Source of the DNA: Cladorhizidae sp. MBARI D1340-BT2
Taxonomy: Eukaryota; Porifera; Demospongiae; Poecilosclerida; Cladorhizidae
Assembly (NCBI GenBank): GCA_028752905.1
Contig: JAQNBH010000006.1
Span: forward strand, 28,166,508-28,230,507
Direction: 5' to 3'
Length of the DNA: 64,000 nt
Of the stretch, positions 33,596 through 44,699 are shown piece after piece. A program made the translations under genes and the position numbers. A model generated the notes under the pieces. That model had not been told where the DNA came from. It made no database searches and saw nothing but the letters and a program-made list of their open reading frames with translations. Position 1 is the first letter of the stretch. Every line of letters starts with the position of its first letter.

Positions 33596-33627
33596 CGGTG
33601 ACAATAATAATGGATACCAGATGTAAG
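33596..33627 (+). pseudogene. Second copy of the family-3 gag start
   Basis: ATGGATACCAGATGTAAGG with its leader repeats the gag start at 31111 with one change in this stretch. It then runs directly into the tetranucleotide array. Confidence 0.65.
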
Positions 33628-33860
33628 GTAGGTAGGTAGGTAGGTAGGTGGGTAGGTGGGTAGGTGGGTAGGTGGGTGGGTGGGTGGGTGGGTGGGTGGG
33701 TGGGTGGGTGTGTGGGTGGGTGGGTGGTTGGGTGGGTGGGTGGGTGGGTGGGTGGGTGGTTGGGTGGATAGGTAGGTAGGTAGGTAGGTAGGTAGGTAGG
33801 TAGGTAGGTAGGTAGGTAGGTAGCTAGGTAGGTAGGTAGGTAGGTAGGTAGGTAGGTAGG
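33627..33860 (+). repeat. (TAGG/TGGG)n microsatellite
   Basis: About 234 bp of TAGG and TGGG units, in a TAGG - TGGG - TAGG arrangement. The central (TGGG)n block can form G-quadruplexes on the plus strand. The minus-strand Pro/Thr/Tyr-rich ORF is an artefact of the repeat. Confidence 0.97.
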
Positions 33861-35305
33861 TCAGCAAAATAGAGTTAAAAAGGGGTGATTTCTCAACTAA
33901 AGCCATTTAAAGAGTATAAACAGTTCCATAATGTTGAAAAGGAAGCTAATGTGCCCATTTTACTTGACGAAAATGCATTTAACCTATCTTATTCATCACA
34001 CCATCGTCGTCTTATACCATTCATCTTGCATGATGAAATCAGTAAACTGAAACAAGATATTTGCGGGAGACATGTAGCAATCATTTTTGATGGAACGACC
34101 CATGTGTGTGAGGCCATTGTGATTGTTCTACATTACATAGATAAAGAGTGAGCTATCAAGCAGCGTGTTTGTCGGCTGATGCTTTTCGCTAAATCCATCA
34201 CTGGAGAAGAATGTGCTAGGCAACTAATAACTGTTTTGTCAACTGAGCTGTCAATTGCTTCTAGTTTGATTATAGCAGCAATGAGGGACTGTGCATCAGT
34301 GAATGATGTGGCATCTATAATAAGATAATGGATATCGGCTGTTTTTCGCACACTCTGGATCATGTTGGAGAAAGAATGAAAACACCTATCTTAGATGTGT
34401 TCATAAAGGCTTGGATAAGCTTGTTCGCTCACAGTCCGAAGTCAAGGCTTGCATGCAAGACACAGACTGGATTGTCCTCTCCAACCTATTCAGCAACCAG
34501 ATGGTGGAGTAAGTTTGAAGTTGTCCACAATTTGCATGACATGTTTGGAGATGTGCCTGATTTTCTGCATGGCAGTGATTTACCTCCATATACAACTGGA
34601 ACTACTGGAAATCATTGATTATCAAACAGCACATAGGAAACTGAAAATGGAGCTCGCTATAACAGTAGATGCAATGGAACCGTTCGTCAAGGCAACATAC
34701 TCATTGGAAGGTGATGGGCCATTAGTGTTAGTTACATGAAGTCTTCTGTATTCTCATGTCTCGTCACAATACTATCCAAATGTGGCTGCAGTCTCTAAGC
34801 ATCTGTCAGAAGGAAATTCTACATATGAGTGCCAACTGAGAGCTTACGCCAAAGCTTGTTGTGTCGCTACTCATACTTCAAGGAGAAGTTTAACAGAGAT
34901 CTCAGGCCTATTGTACTTTCCTTTAAGGCAGCATGTTACCTTTCACCTTCAAAAGTGAATGAACTCAAGCCAACTACTGTTGATATTGATTCACTTACTG
35001 TCTTCCAATTCTTAAACACAGAAGTGATTAATGGCTTAAAGTCTGAGTTACCTGAATATCTTGCAGCAGCAGAGGATGTTTCGGATAGCGTAGACCCCAT
35101 TGGATGGTGGAAGTCCATGAGAAGAATGGTAGATTGCCTAACTGGACTCACACATGTAGATTAGTCTTATTTGTGCAGCCTTCGTCAGCTGCAGCTGAAC
35201 GTGCATTCTCAATTTTGAGCAATACCTTTTCTACGAAGCAAGAAACTTCTTTGGATGATTACTTACAACTTTCTGTTATGTTACAGTACAACTATAGTCT
35301 ATAGA
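33861..35305 (+). pseudogene. hAT-superfamily transposase pseudogene
   Basis: Pieces in shifting frames read in order: IIFDGTTHVCEAIVIVLHYI (about 34083-34140, region of the first catalytic Asp); a helical block LMLFAKSITGEECARQL; GCFSHTLDHVGERM (34336-34378, the domain after the active site); ATRWWSKFEVV; WWKSM...; and the hAT dimerisation signature PSSAAAERAFSILSNTF (about 35179-35230), ending LQLSVMLQYN before a stop. At least five stops or frameshifts. A possible 3' terminal repeat, GCATAATCCGCCAGGG, lies at about 35546-35561. The 5' end adjoins the microsatellite and was not found. Confidence 0.85.
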
Positions 35306-35592
35306 TAATTGTAACTGTTAAAATGTCTCGAATCTTGAATACTTGATTGCCTATATTGTCTTTTTAAATGATGTAACAATTGTTTGTCAAAGCATAATTG
35401 AGAAAAAGAGGTATATTGAAAATAAAAATAGGTGAATATTAGGAGCATAATTTCATAATAGGAAAGAAAAATAGGTAGAATGTAAAGAAAAATAGGTGAA
35501 TATTAGGAGCATAAAAGGAAAGAAAAATAGGCAGAAATTCAAGCATAATCCGCCAGGGCCTACTAATATGGCGGAACAAATGTGGCAGTTGA
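35306..35592. repeat. AT-rich tract with short imperfect repeats
   Basis: Contains three copies of AAAAATAGG(T/C)(A/G)GAA-like units and a duplicated GAATATTAGGAGCATAA (35434 and 35498). It probably includes the hAT 3' subterminal region. Confidence 0.55.
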
Positions 35593-35721
35593 CAGGGGCA
35601 GATCTAGGGTATCACTAAGGGGTGTTTGGTATCACTACTAAGGTGAGTCAAGTTGCAGTTTTATAAATTTATATGGGGGGTGGTGGTTAAACCCCAAAAC
35701 ACCCACCTGGATCTGCCCCTG
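35593..35721. mobile_element. hAT-type MITE of 129 bp
   Basis: Terminal inverted repeats CAGGGGCAGATC and GATCTGCCCCTG, the CAGGG form typical of hAT elements. No ORF. An 8-bp target duplication is not evident. Confidence 0.7.
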
Positions 35722-36500
35722 GGTGAGACTAATATGGCAGCTCAGGTGAGAAATATTGCACAGGCGGGACTAATATGGCAGGCGGGACTAATAATTATGG
35801 CACTCTATGGTACTATATTTGTCCCGTTATCGCGAACATTTTCTGAGCGGGACAAATATGGCAGCGGGACTAATATGGCACGACATCTGCATAGCTTCGC
35901 GACCACACCCCCCCCCTGACCCCCCACCCCCCATCCCCCACCCTGACTTCAAACACACCCTCGCATTCTTCTGGCTACATTTTTCACATCATTGCACATA
36001 CCTCCGGGCTATATATAGTTGTTTTTTTAAAGCAGCAAAACAAACAAAACCACAGTATGCATGCAGTCTCAGGGTATTCCATCTGCCATCTCTTTCAACG
36101 CCTCTCCATCAACCTGTGGCATGGTATTGCACAGCATAACCATACCTTCTGACATTTATGTGCACCATTAATGTCATGGCCTGAAGCAATACCTCCTGCT
36201 TGTCATTGGAGGCTTATGAAATCATTGGCATCTATCAATTTATATCATGACAAATACAATCTGAATCAGTTATATTTATAAATAGATAGATATAACTATG
36301 CAAAGCCAGGATATTTAGTACCCCATAGTCCCATACATTGATATAATAGATGTTTATAGAATAGTTACAGTATTAATTATGACTACATTGACTACAGCAC
36401 CATTTATAGTCTGGATTACTCCACACAGCTTGAGGGACGGTTTGACAAGTGTCATGGAACAATTCCAAGCTGCTATTACATGAGACCATTTTATTTCCAT
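35722..36500. other. GGGACTAATATGGC motif cluster, then unique sequence
   Basis: Copies of GGGACTAATATGGCA and GGGACAAATATGGCAG lie at about 35725-35880, the longest sharing GGGCACGACA-type ends with 17330. They are followed by a C-rich run (35905-35945) and ordinary sequence without genes. Confidence 0.55.
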
Positions 36501-37605
36501 CCATGTTCTTCTAGTGAAAATTTTCTTGCTGCTCAGTGCATGATTGATCATCGAACTTACACTGCAAGCCAAGGTGAATAGACTTTAGTTCTTGCAATAT
36601 TGTAGCAATGTTTGTAACTATGAAACTATGTTTCATTAGGTTGGACAGGGAGAGCAAAGAAGCATGTTCAAATAAATTATAATTGATCAATCAGTCAACA
36701 CATGTCTTCCTAGATATAGAATACACTGACTCATCGCCTATGAAGGTTTCATGTAAGTTTGTTGGACACAGAGAGCCAAGGGTCATTAAAGTTGATCAAG
36801 GCATGTAATCCTAGATTTAGGTATACTGTAACTCACCATCTATGATGTTTTCATGAAGTATGTACGAAACAGAGAGCCAAGAGACATGTTCAAATAAATT
36901 GAAGTTGATCAAATCATGCCATCCTAGCCATAGACTACTTTAACTTACCTCCTATAAAGTAAGCACAGACAGAGATGAGGGACATGTTGAAACAAATATA
37001 TTGTACTTAAACTGTGTATCCCTAGAGTCCCTTCACATGGATGATATCGCAGAGACAGTGCACTTGAGCTCAATGGTATGCAAGTGAGCATTCTGATCTC
37101 GTGGTTATTGGTAAATATTTTACCATCAATTCTTGTTCAAGTAAGTCTGCAGTAAGTCTGTTGATAAATGATCATTAGTTACTGAGTAGAACACAGACTT
37201 GCTTCCATTGAGATCAGGTATGCTCCACCTGTTAGTTGACATTGTTATCTTTGGATTGGATCCTGTATACTCTAGTAAAGGTAATGCTACCCTTACTGGT
37301 GTGAGGACAGCTAGCTCATACTAATACTCCTAGTAGTGCCTAACCATGCCAGGAGAAATCTACAGGTAACTCTTTCCCTCCTGATATTAGCTAACACCTA
37401 CAATACCAAACAATCCTAGATGCCGATACAGTAATACTGTAAATCGCAGTTCATTTTATTCTCAAGAGTGAATTCTGAGGGATTTCAGGCTAGCATGGTG
37501 CCTATAGAGCTTTTATTAGCTTGCAGATACAGCAGTAAAGGTAAGGAAGAGACTGTTTATGATGACAATTTGTGATTGTCAGTAAGTTTTATATTTTTAT
37601 CACTT
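36500..37605 (+). repeat. Diverged segmental duplication, copy 1
   Basis: Matches 38520-40190 in the same orientation: shared stretches include CAAGGTGAATAGACTTTAGT (36555 and 38595), the block from CTACCCTTACTGGTGT (37285 and 39850) and GGTAAGGAAGAGACTGTTT (37540 and 40114). It holds three tandem units of about 120 bp centred on ACAGAGAGCCAAG-type words (36640-36950). Non-coding. Confidence 0.75.
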
Positions 37606-37939
37606 CCTCCGCCCACTCACATAAACCAGAACAAGAAATAAAGTTTTATATAATAATGCTGTAGCCTTCTGCATATTTACAGGTAAAAATCTGGTTTTAG
37701 CACATGTTTTACAAAACATTTCAAATGTTCCAACGAAATTTGTTATTACATTCAAAATTGAGAGCATAATTTTCCATCCTCCAACAAAGACCATGTTAAT
37801 TAAATGAGACGGTTACATATTATTAAATTTTTTTATTCGACTATGTTTCACAACACTTAAGCTGAGATGGAATTATTCTTACAAAATTTAAGCATCATCA
37901 GATATGGAGGGGTCAACTGTTAGTTTAACATTTACTTTA

Positions 37940-38230
37940 GAAGCAAGATCACTACTCAGAACCAGCTGGGCCAGGGAGATGTCTCTCAAACCAACTTAGT
38001 AAGATGTCCTTAACAGAGATATGCAGGATGAAGGTAGAGGCAATAAGCAACTGGATACACAGATGTAGCATGATAAACAGGGATGCTAGATGAGGTTGGG
38101 TAGAATTGATAATGGAGAGAAGAGCCATAGCAACCAGTAAACTATTAAATCAAGAATTGTGTCCATATACACATGTATGCACTTTGCTCCAGCTGCAACT
38201 AATCAACTGTTACTTCACTTCCCTAAACAC
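37940..38230 (+). repeat. Diverged dispersed repeat, copy a
   Basis: Shares GATGTCTCTCAAACC, ACAGGGATGCTA and GATGAGGTTGGGTAGAATT with 41815-42075 and more weakly with 39340-39570. Non-coding. Confidence 0.65.
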
Positions 38231-38519
38231 AGGCTATAGCAACAAGGATGCAGGGGGTAAAGGTCAGCAAACTGCTGTAAGCAGCTTAAAGACCAACTGA
38301 GCTTCTTTACACAAACTAGGACTCTACATAATCAGATAAAACTTCTGACAGCTGCTGTAAAGCAACAGACAGGTGTTTATCTGACTTTAACCCTTTCTCC
38401 ACCTTGGTGTGGCTTAGAGCATGATGGCAAATAAAATACATTTAATGTTAGATATTTTATTACACTAGACGCCACCTTGCACATTAGTTAGCTCAATTAG
38501 TGGATATTTCATGCCCTTT

Positions 38520-40190
38520 TACACACATGCTTCTAGTGACTTTTATCTTGCTGCTCAGTACATGATTGGGCATATTACTTCCACTGCAAGTCAAGGTGAA
38601 TAGACTTTAGTTCTTTTAATACTCTAGCACTATCAAACTATGTTGATATAACATCAGTAGGCTGGACACAGAGAGCTGGCAGACATGTTCAGATTTATTA
38701 GAGCAGTCAACACATGTCATCCTAGACAGAATATTCTAACTCACCTCCTATGATAGTTTCATGAAGTAGATTGGATACAGAGAGCCAGAGGGACATGTTC
38801 AAATAAATTGAAGTTTAGCAATTAGTAAAATCTTGTCATCCTAGCCATACAATACTGTAACTCACTTAATATAAAGTAAGGACAGACAGAGATGAGAGAC
38901 ATAAATGTATAGTAAAGTGAAGCTGTGTATTCCTAAAGCCTTTTCACATTAACCTGGCTGGTGGGAAATTCACAACAATAATCTCTAAATATGCACATCA
39001 CTTAAGATAAACTAAATTTGATTGCCCTCAGTTACCACACAATAAAATTTGGCTGGGCCTTAGCTGGCGATATCTTTCCCCCGGCCCTGATTCACTACTT
39101 CAATAAGGACAAGTAAGAAAATCTGCATCCAGCACCTGCAACTAAGCAATGGGTACTCCACCTTGTCATAAAAATAGAGAACAGATGAATATATCTTTCT
39201 GGGAACATCACCAGCCATATATTCAAACTTCTCTTTGCTAGATTAAAAAGGTTATGCAAATTGTCAGCCTTGCTTGAGCACTGAAGTTGATCCCCTAAAA
39301 GGTAGCCTCTAAAACTTCCTTCTATGGGGTTATGTAGTATGGGGGTTAAATAGGAGCTAGCTCCTCTAAGAGTGATCCAGGAAGATAAGTAAGAGATAGT
39401 ACTCTAAGATAGAAGGAGAAGCTTCCTAGGTGTGGCATGAGAATCAGCTACACCAATATGAGTATGGATAGAATCATTCCTGGAGAAGTGAGGCACAATA
39501 AGATAGGCAAGTAGTACAATATTCACATTCTCTAATAGCATTGTGTACATATATACACATGCACCAGTTACATCACCTACACCTCCCTCATCCTTACCCA
39601 GCCACCTCCCTCATCCTTACCCAGCCACCTCCCTCATCCTCACCCAGCCACACACCCAGTCAAGTAAGCATTCTGATTACTGTGGGTATTAGTAAATCTT
39701 TTACAATCGATTCTTGGCTCAAGTAAGTCTGTTGTTAAATAATCGCTGGTTATGGAGAAGAACGCTGACTTGCTATCATTGAGATCATGTATGCGGTAAC
39801 TGTCAATTGACATTGTTCCCCTTGGATGTTATCCTGTTTTCTTGTAAAGGTATTGCTACCCTTACTGGTGTCTGAACAGCTACTAGATCCTACCAATGCT
39901 TCTACTAATGCCCAACCATCCCAGGAGAAACCTACAGGGTAACTCTTTCCCTCCTGATATTAGCTAGCCTACAATGCCAAAACATCCTAGATGCTGATGC
40001 AGTATTTCATAGGGGAGTGCATTTTATTCTCTGGAATAAAGAGATTCTGAGAGATTTCAGGCTAGCCAGGTGCCTACAATAGCTTTCATTGGCTAGCAGA
40101 AACAGCTTTAAAGGTAAGGAAGAGACTGTTTGTGATAGCAATTTGTGATTGACGGTTAGTTCCATTATTTGTTATATTTTTATCTCTGGC
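38520..40190 (+). repeat. Diverged segmental duplication, copy 2
   Basis: Second copy of 36500-37605. It carries an extra block of about 0.7 kb (38950-39655) containing sequence related to 37940-38200 and 41815-42075 and a short tandem repeat CCACCTCCCTCATCCTTACC (39583-39640). Confidence 0.72.
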
Positions 40191-41092
40191 ATTTTATTGG
40201 GGAGGTGACTTGGACTGATGCAGTCAAACTTGAGATCCATAGACTGCACTCAATTATTCAAAGTATCATTGAACTACAAGGAGCAGCAACTGGGTATTGA
40301 TTGTTGCTGTACTTATTCACTGGTAGTTCATGCACATAATAATACAAAATTACTATCTGTTTTGTTCCCTGTTAGTAAAGTAACCATAATAATTCAGCAA
40401 TTAACTATCATCAGTGAACTTTCATGACAATTAACACAGTATCATGCAAGGCTTGTGTTGTGGTTGGCTTTCACAACCAAGACTACCCAACTGGCAGGAC
40501 AAATTTTTGGTGTGAAGCATGGTTACAACCAAGTGTTTGTGTGTCTCAGTGTGTCAATATTTTTCTGACATTTGAACATTTTTGTGTGAAGCAGATGAAC
40601 TTGCCTTGTAGTAAGTTATTAAAAGACATCTTCATATAATAATAGATGACGGTCAGTTACAAAACTAACACTATAAACATTTCCAGGTCGTTGCTATTTT
40701 GCATAAAGAGTTGTGTTTGCTGGATTGACTCCAAACACCAAGCTCAAATTAATAATGAGGTAAGTAGTTGGAATCAGCGAATTTAGTGGAGATATAGGCT
40801 AGTATGTGTGCGTTGATGGGGCCATCAAGCACAAACTCATCCTCTAACTAAACCATAGATATCTGAGGTCCTGTTGCATGTACAACAGAGACATCCACTA
40901 TGTAATAAGAGTAATGCATTGCAGAAATTTTACACTCCTGACCAAAGTTTTCTACTCTTACAGTAAAGCTATCACCAAACATATGACCATCCTCCACTGT
41001 ACTTAGGGGCACCATTGACAGAGAGTTCTCCATTAGACTATGCGTACATGTATCAGCTCTTTTTGCTCTATACATGTTTGATGTGAGGCTTA
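40191..41092. other. Unique sequence; one weak coding-like stretch
   Basis: A minus-strand ORF at 41075-40848 (MFGDSFTVRVENFGQECKIS) has plausible coding composition but no recognised domain. The remainder shows nothing. Confidence 0.3.
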
Positions 41093-41441
41093 ATAGTTAG
41101 ACATGGCCTGTTAGATTAGAAAAGCTTAGCTAAGGGTTTCTAGAAGTTAAGTTTTCTAAGGCAAGTCCTGCGATGTAAAATCTTCAACCTTTCTAAGGAA
41201 AGGCTTGCCAAGCTACTATGTAAAGTCTCTCTAAGGAAAGACTTGCTAGCTACTAGAGGTTGTGTGAGGGCATTAAAAAGGGGCTTCTTTTACGAGCCTA
41301 ACACCATGTTTAGGAAACCTAACCTCTACAAAACTATATAGCAAGCTTAGTCTAATGCATCTTAGCTACACAGTGTAGCAATGAACTAGAAGGCAAAGCT
41401 ACTAATACTAAGTTGAGAGATGGACCTGAAGGACAGACACT
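41093..41441 (+). repeat. 349-bp direct repeat, copy 1
   Basis: By eye nearly identical to 42147-42495 (one difference seen, GGCCTG against GGCCAG) and the same length. It contains TAGAGGTT with its inverse AACCTCTA, and several GGAAAGRCTTGC-type words with inverse GGCAAGTC, so the transcript could fold. It could be the LTRs of a small non-autonomous element (TGGCC...GACA ends) or another young repeat. No ORF. Confidence 0.9.
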
Positions 41442-41814
41442 AGTTGGCACAGGCCAAAAGACTAGGAAGAGAAATGACTAATACTTCAGTTGGTAATAAA
41501 CTTCTTGATGTAAAAAAATTACATCTGGGAAGAAGACAAAGTGGAGCAAAAAAACTCGCTAGATTTAGCTTGTTGTAAACAACTGGAGCCCATATGTACG
41601 TGTAAATGTGTGCGCACACATTTATTATTAAAAAGTGCAAGATTAAAAAATTGGAAGTGTAAACCTAACAGCATTTGTTTTGCATTATCTGTCTCGTTTT
41701 TTATGCATTGATTCTGCGTTTCAAATTTCTCCAACATCATATCATTAGCTTTGGAATGGGTACAGAAACAGAACCTTTTTTTAAATCACCTACTGTATAA
41801 GCCCCACCTGCATT

Positions 41815-42075
41815 CAGAACTAGTTGTCCCAGGGGGATGTCTCTCAAACCTAGTTATTAGAAGCCTTAAATCAGGATGATAAATTAGAGTTACCAACTAT
41901 TAGACAACTAGCTCCTCAGATGTGGCTTGAGAAACAGGGATGCTATATGAGGTTGGGTAGAATTAATCATGGAGAGGAGAGCCACAGCAAAGAGTCAACT
42001 ACCCAGCATTGTGTACATATTCACATGTATGCACTTGCTGCAGCTGTAGCTCATCACCTGTTAGCACTTACGCGG
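41815..42075 (+). repeat. Diverged dispersed repeat, copy b
   Basis: Partner of 37940-38230. It lies between the two 349-bp direct repeats. Confidence 0.65.
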
Positions 42076-42146
42076 TGTCAATTGAAAACGTCACAATAAT
42101 CATACGTGTGTTATACTCAAACCAGAAGCAATCATCTGGGTGCAGC

Positions 42147-42495
42147 ATAGTTAGACATGGCCAGTTAGATTAGAAAAGCTTAGCTAAGGGTTTCTAGAAG
42201 TTAAGTTTTCTAAGGCAAGTCCTGCGATGTAAAATCTTCAACCTTTCTAAGGAAAGGCTTGCCAAGCTACTATGTAAAGTCTCTCTAAGGAAAGACTTGC
42301 TAGCTACTAGAGGTTGTGTGAGGGCATTAAAAAGGGGCTTCTTTTACGAGCCTAACACCATGTTTAGGAAACCTAACCTCTACAAAACTATATAGCAAGC
42401 TTAGTCTAATGCATCTTAGCTACACAGTGTAGCAATGAACTAGAAGGCAAAGCTACTAATACTAAGTTGAGAGATGGACCTGAAGGACAGACACT
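42147..42495 (+). repeat. 349-bp direct repeat, copy 2
   Basis: Second copy, 1054 bp downstream of the first. Flanking sequences of the two copies differ outside ATAGTTAG and GACACT. Confidence 0.9.
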
Positions 42496-43180
42496 TGTGC
42501 AATCGTGGAAGAAACGGTCTGTTGTTAGCTGCTGGTACGGCATATTTACTACTCTAAAATTGATCAAACAACAGGACACATCCAGGGAACATTGGTTATC
42601 TCAGCAAACTGTAAGTATTCGATAGCCAGTAAAATAAATCGTATTGACGGTATTGGTTTTTTATACCTTTGTTTAGAAACTAGTCATTGTAGCTTCTACT
42701 ACTTTCTCGCTATTTTTGTATGTTAGTAGGCTGCTTAGACTATGCAAAGTATGCTAGATTTGTCTCTATGCTGTGTTGTAGCTATATGATTGGCAATTTA
42801 GGTTGGTGGGAGCAATTTTTTTACATTGTCCACTAAAACTTTACCTGACTAAATACACTCTATCTAGCTACAAGAACTAGATTGTCAGCAACAATAACAG
42901 CAAAAATCCATTTGAATACCTTGCTAGATCAAGTACAATGTTTTGTAAAAAGACAATTGAATAACAGTATAGAACAATATAGTCATGAGTTCACTGTGTT
43001 GCTCTTGGTTTCTTCAGGAACCTGGCTGTGAGTTACTCTTTGAAGCACTCTTCTGGATGTAGAGGTGGGTGGTGAGCAAGTCTTACAGTAGTTACACTGA
43101 GCCTGAGAGAACCGTAAGTGGCATATTTACAATAAGAATTTGTGCATAAATATTTGTTTCATGCACTACTTGGTCATGTG
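42496..43180. other. Unique sequence up to the inner breakpoint
   Basis: No genes or repeats recognised. It ends where the right arm begins inside the transposase sequence. Confidence 0.5.
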
Positions 43181-44460
43181 AAAAGCTCTTCTACCTTCGA
43201 TTTTTTGGTTTGAAAGTCATGCATTGTCTCAGGCTTCTTCATCATGTCTGCTTTCAACATGCCAGTAGGGTTAACATTGTGTTCTTAGAGCACTTTTAAC
43301 AGACCGTTCTGTTTACGACTTCTAGTTACGGAAAATTCAACCTGCTCCATTATCATTGACCAAGTGCTCCTAACTTAAAAACAACTCTTGCTGCCATAGG
43401 AATATCTGGGTGTGAATCCTTAGCTTCATCATGTTCGTGTGGGGTTAGACGAAAAAGCCATTGTGTTTGTCAATGAAGTCACTGATCATCAACCACGAAT
43501 AGCACCTTTGGGATGAATAACCAACTTTCCCTCCTCTCCCCATTACCACGACTGGCCTTCATTGGCATGAAAGCTTGATTCATCATGGTATAATAGCACC
43601 AAGCATCGCAGTGCATCTGGATTGCCAATTGTTTCCTCGGTCACTCCATCTACATACAAAGGAGGTGGCAAGTGAATTAACTCCAAGATTTCAATTTTCC
43701 GCATATACATGCGATGATATTCTCTCCCATCATCAGGCTCAAGACCGTCAAAGTCTATGGCTTTCTTTAGAGATGTAGGTGAGAAATCAAGATCATACAG
43801 CCACTTTCTGGCTGTTTGCATGAAGTGATGGAACGAGAAAAACCATGTGGTAAGTGAGAATTTGGTAACATCTCTGAATTTACCCAGGTTGCAAATTTTG
43901 TAGCAGTCATAACTGGCTCACTTTTCCTTTACGTAACCATGCCAATGCTTTCAATCTGCAGTGTTCATCATCATCCACAACATATGGCCGAATGTGCTTG
44001 CTTTGTGCTGATCCAGTAAACTCTCCCTTGCACTGGTAGAAATCTTTTATCCAGCCTCTGATTATCTTTTCATTGAAACCAACCACTAAACCAGCTTCAG
44101 TAGCTTTAGCAACATAAGTTAGACCTAAAAGCTTTCGAAATATATCCATTATGGTAATGGCAATCATTCTAACAGTGTCCTTTGGCTGGCAATGCATCCA
44201 CTCACTATATGCCTCTTGTGCATCTTCTGAGAAAGGACTCTGGCTCAAACTAATTTTCAGATGATGGCAGTATCCGAGGGAAAGCAAACAATTCATCAAG
44301 CTCACCAAGACTGCTTGAATGTAAGTCAACTTCCTCTCTCTGCTGTTTAGCAGCTCTTGCTACAGCTGCTTTGTCAGCATGGTGCTTCCTTGGACCATAG
44401 GGACTTTTTGGGGGTCCATCCTCACTCATAGTCTCACCCCAAAACTTGCTATACTTCAGA
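43181..44460 (-). pseudogene. IS630/Tc1-mariner-superfamily transposase pseudogene, right copy
   Basis: Mirror of the left copy. Minus-strand reading: start near 44431 (MSEDGPPKSPYGPRKHHADK), a frame change near 44270, HTH part GFNEKIIRGWIKDFYQC, then TARKWLYDLDFSPTSLKKAI (43815) and LLYHDESSFHANEGQSW (about 43593-43543). The HDE triplet of the catalytic core is read here more clearly than in the left copy. The 3' end, including the last catalytic acid, is cut off by the duplication breakpoint. Confidence 0.77.
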
Positions 44461-44699
44461 GAAAGAAGCCCAACTGATTCAGTCGCAGGAGTTATCATGG
44501 AAGCATGCCACGCCCACTTTTGTATTGTACTAAAATCCCATAGAGTTTCTAAATGCACCAGGTGCAGCTAAAAGTGGTACCATTTTAAAAGAAATTTTAA
44601 GCTGAGCATTATGGTGCAAGAAATTTTGGCAAAACGTAAGTGTTAGTAAGTTACAGTACAAAGTTCGCGTGGACATTAATGACTTCCTGCACTATACAC

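Noticed and set aside
33469..33906. Pro/Thr/Tyr-rich 145-codon minus-strand ORF
   Set aside because: A translation of the TAGG/TGGG microsatellite joined to an antisense frame of a protease remnant.
41093..42495. Firm call of an LTR retrotransposon for the 349-bp repeat pair
   Set aside because: No clear polypurine tract, primer site or target duplication, and the interval contains a repeat seen elsewhere; kept as an open repeat.
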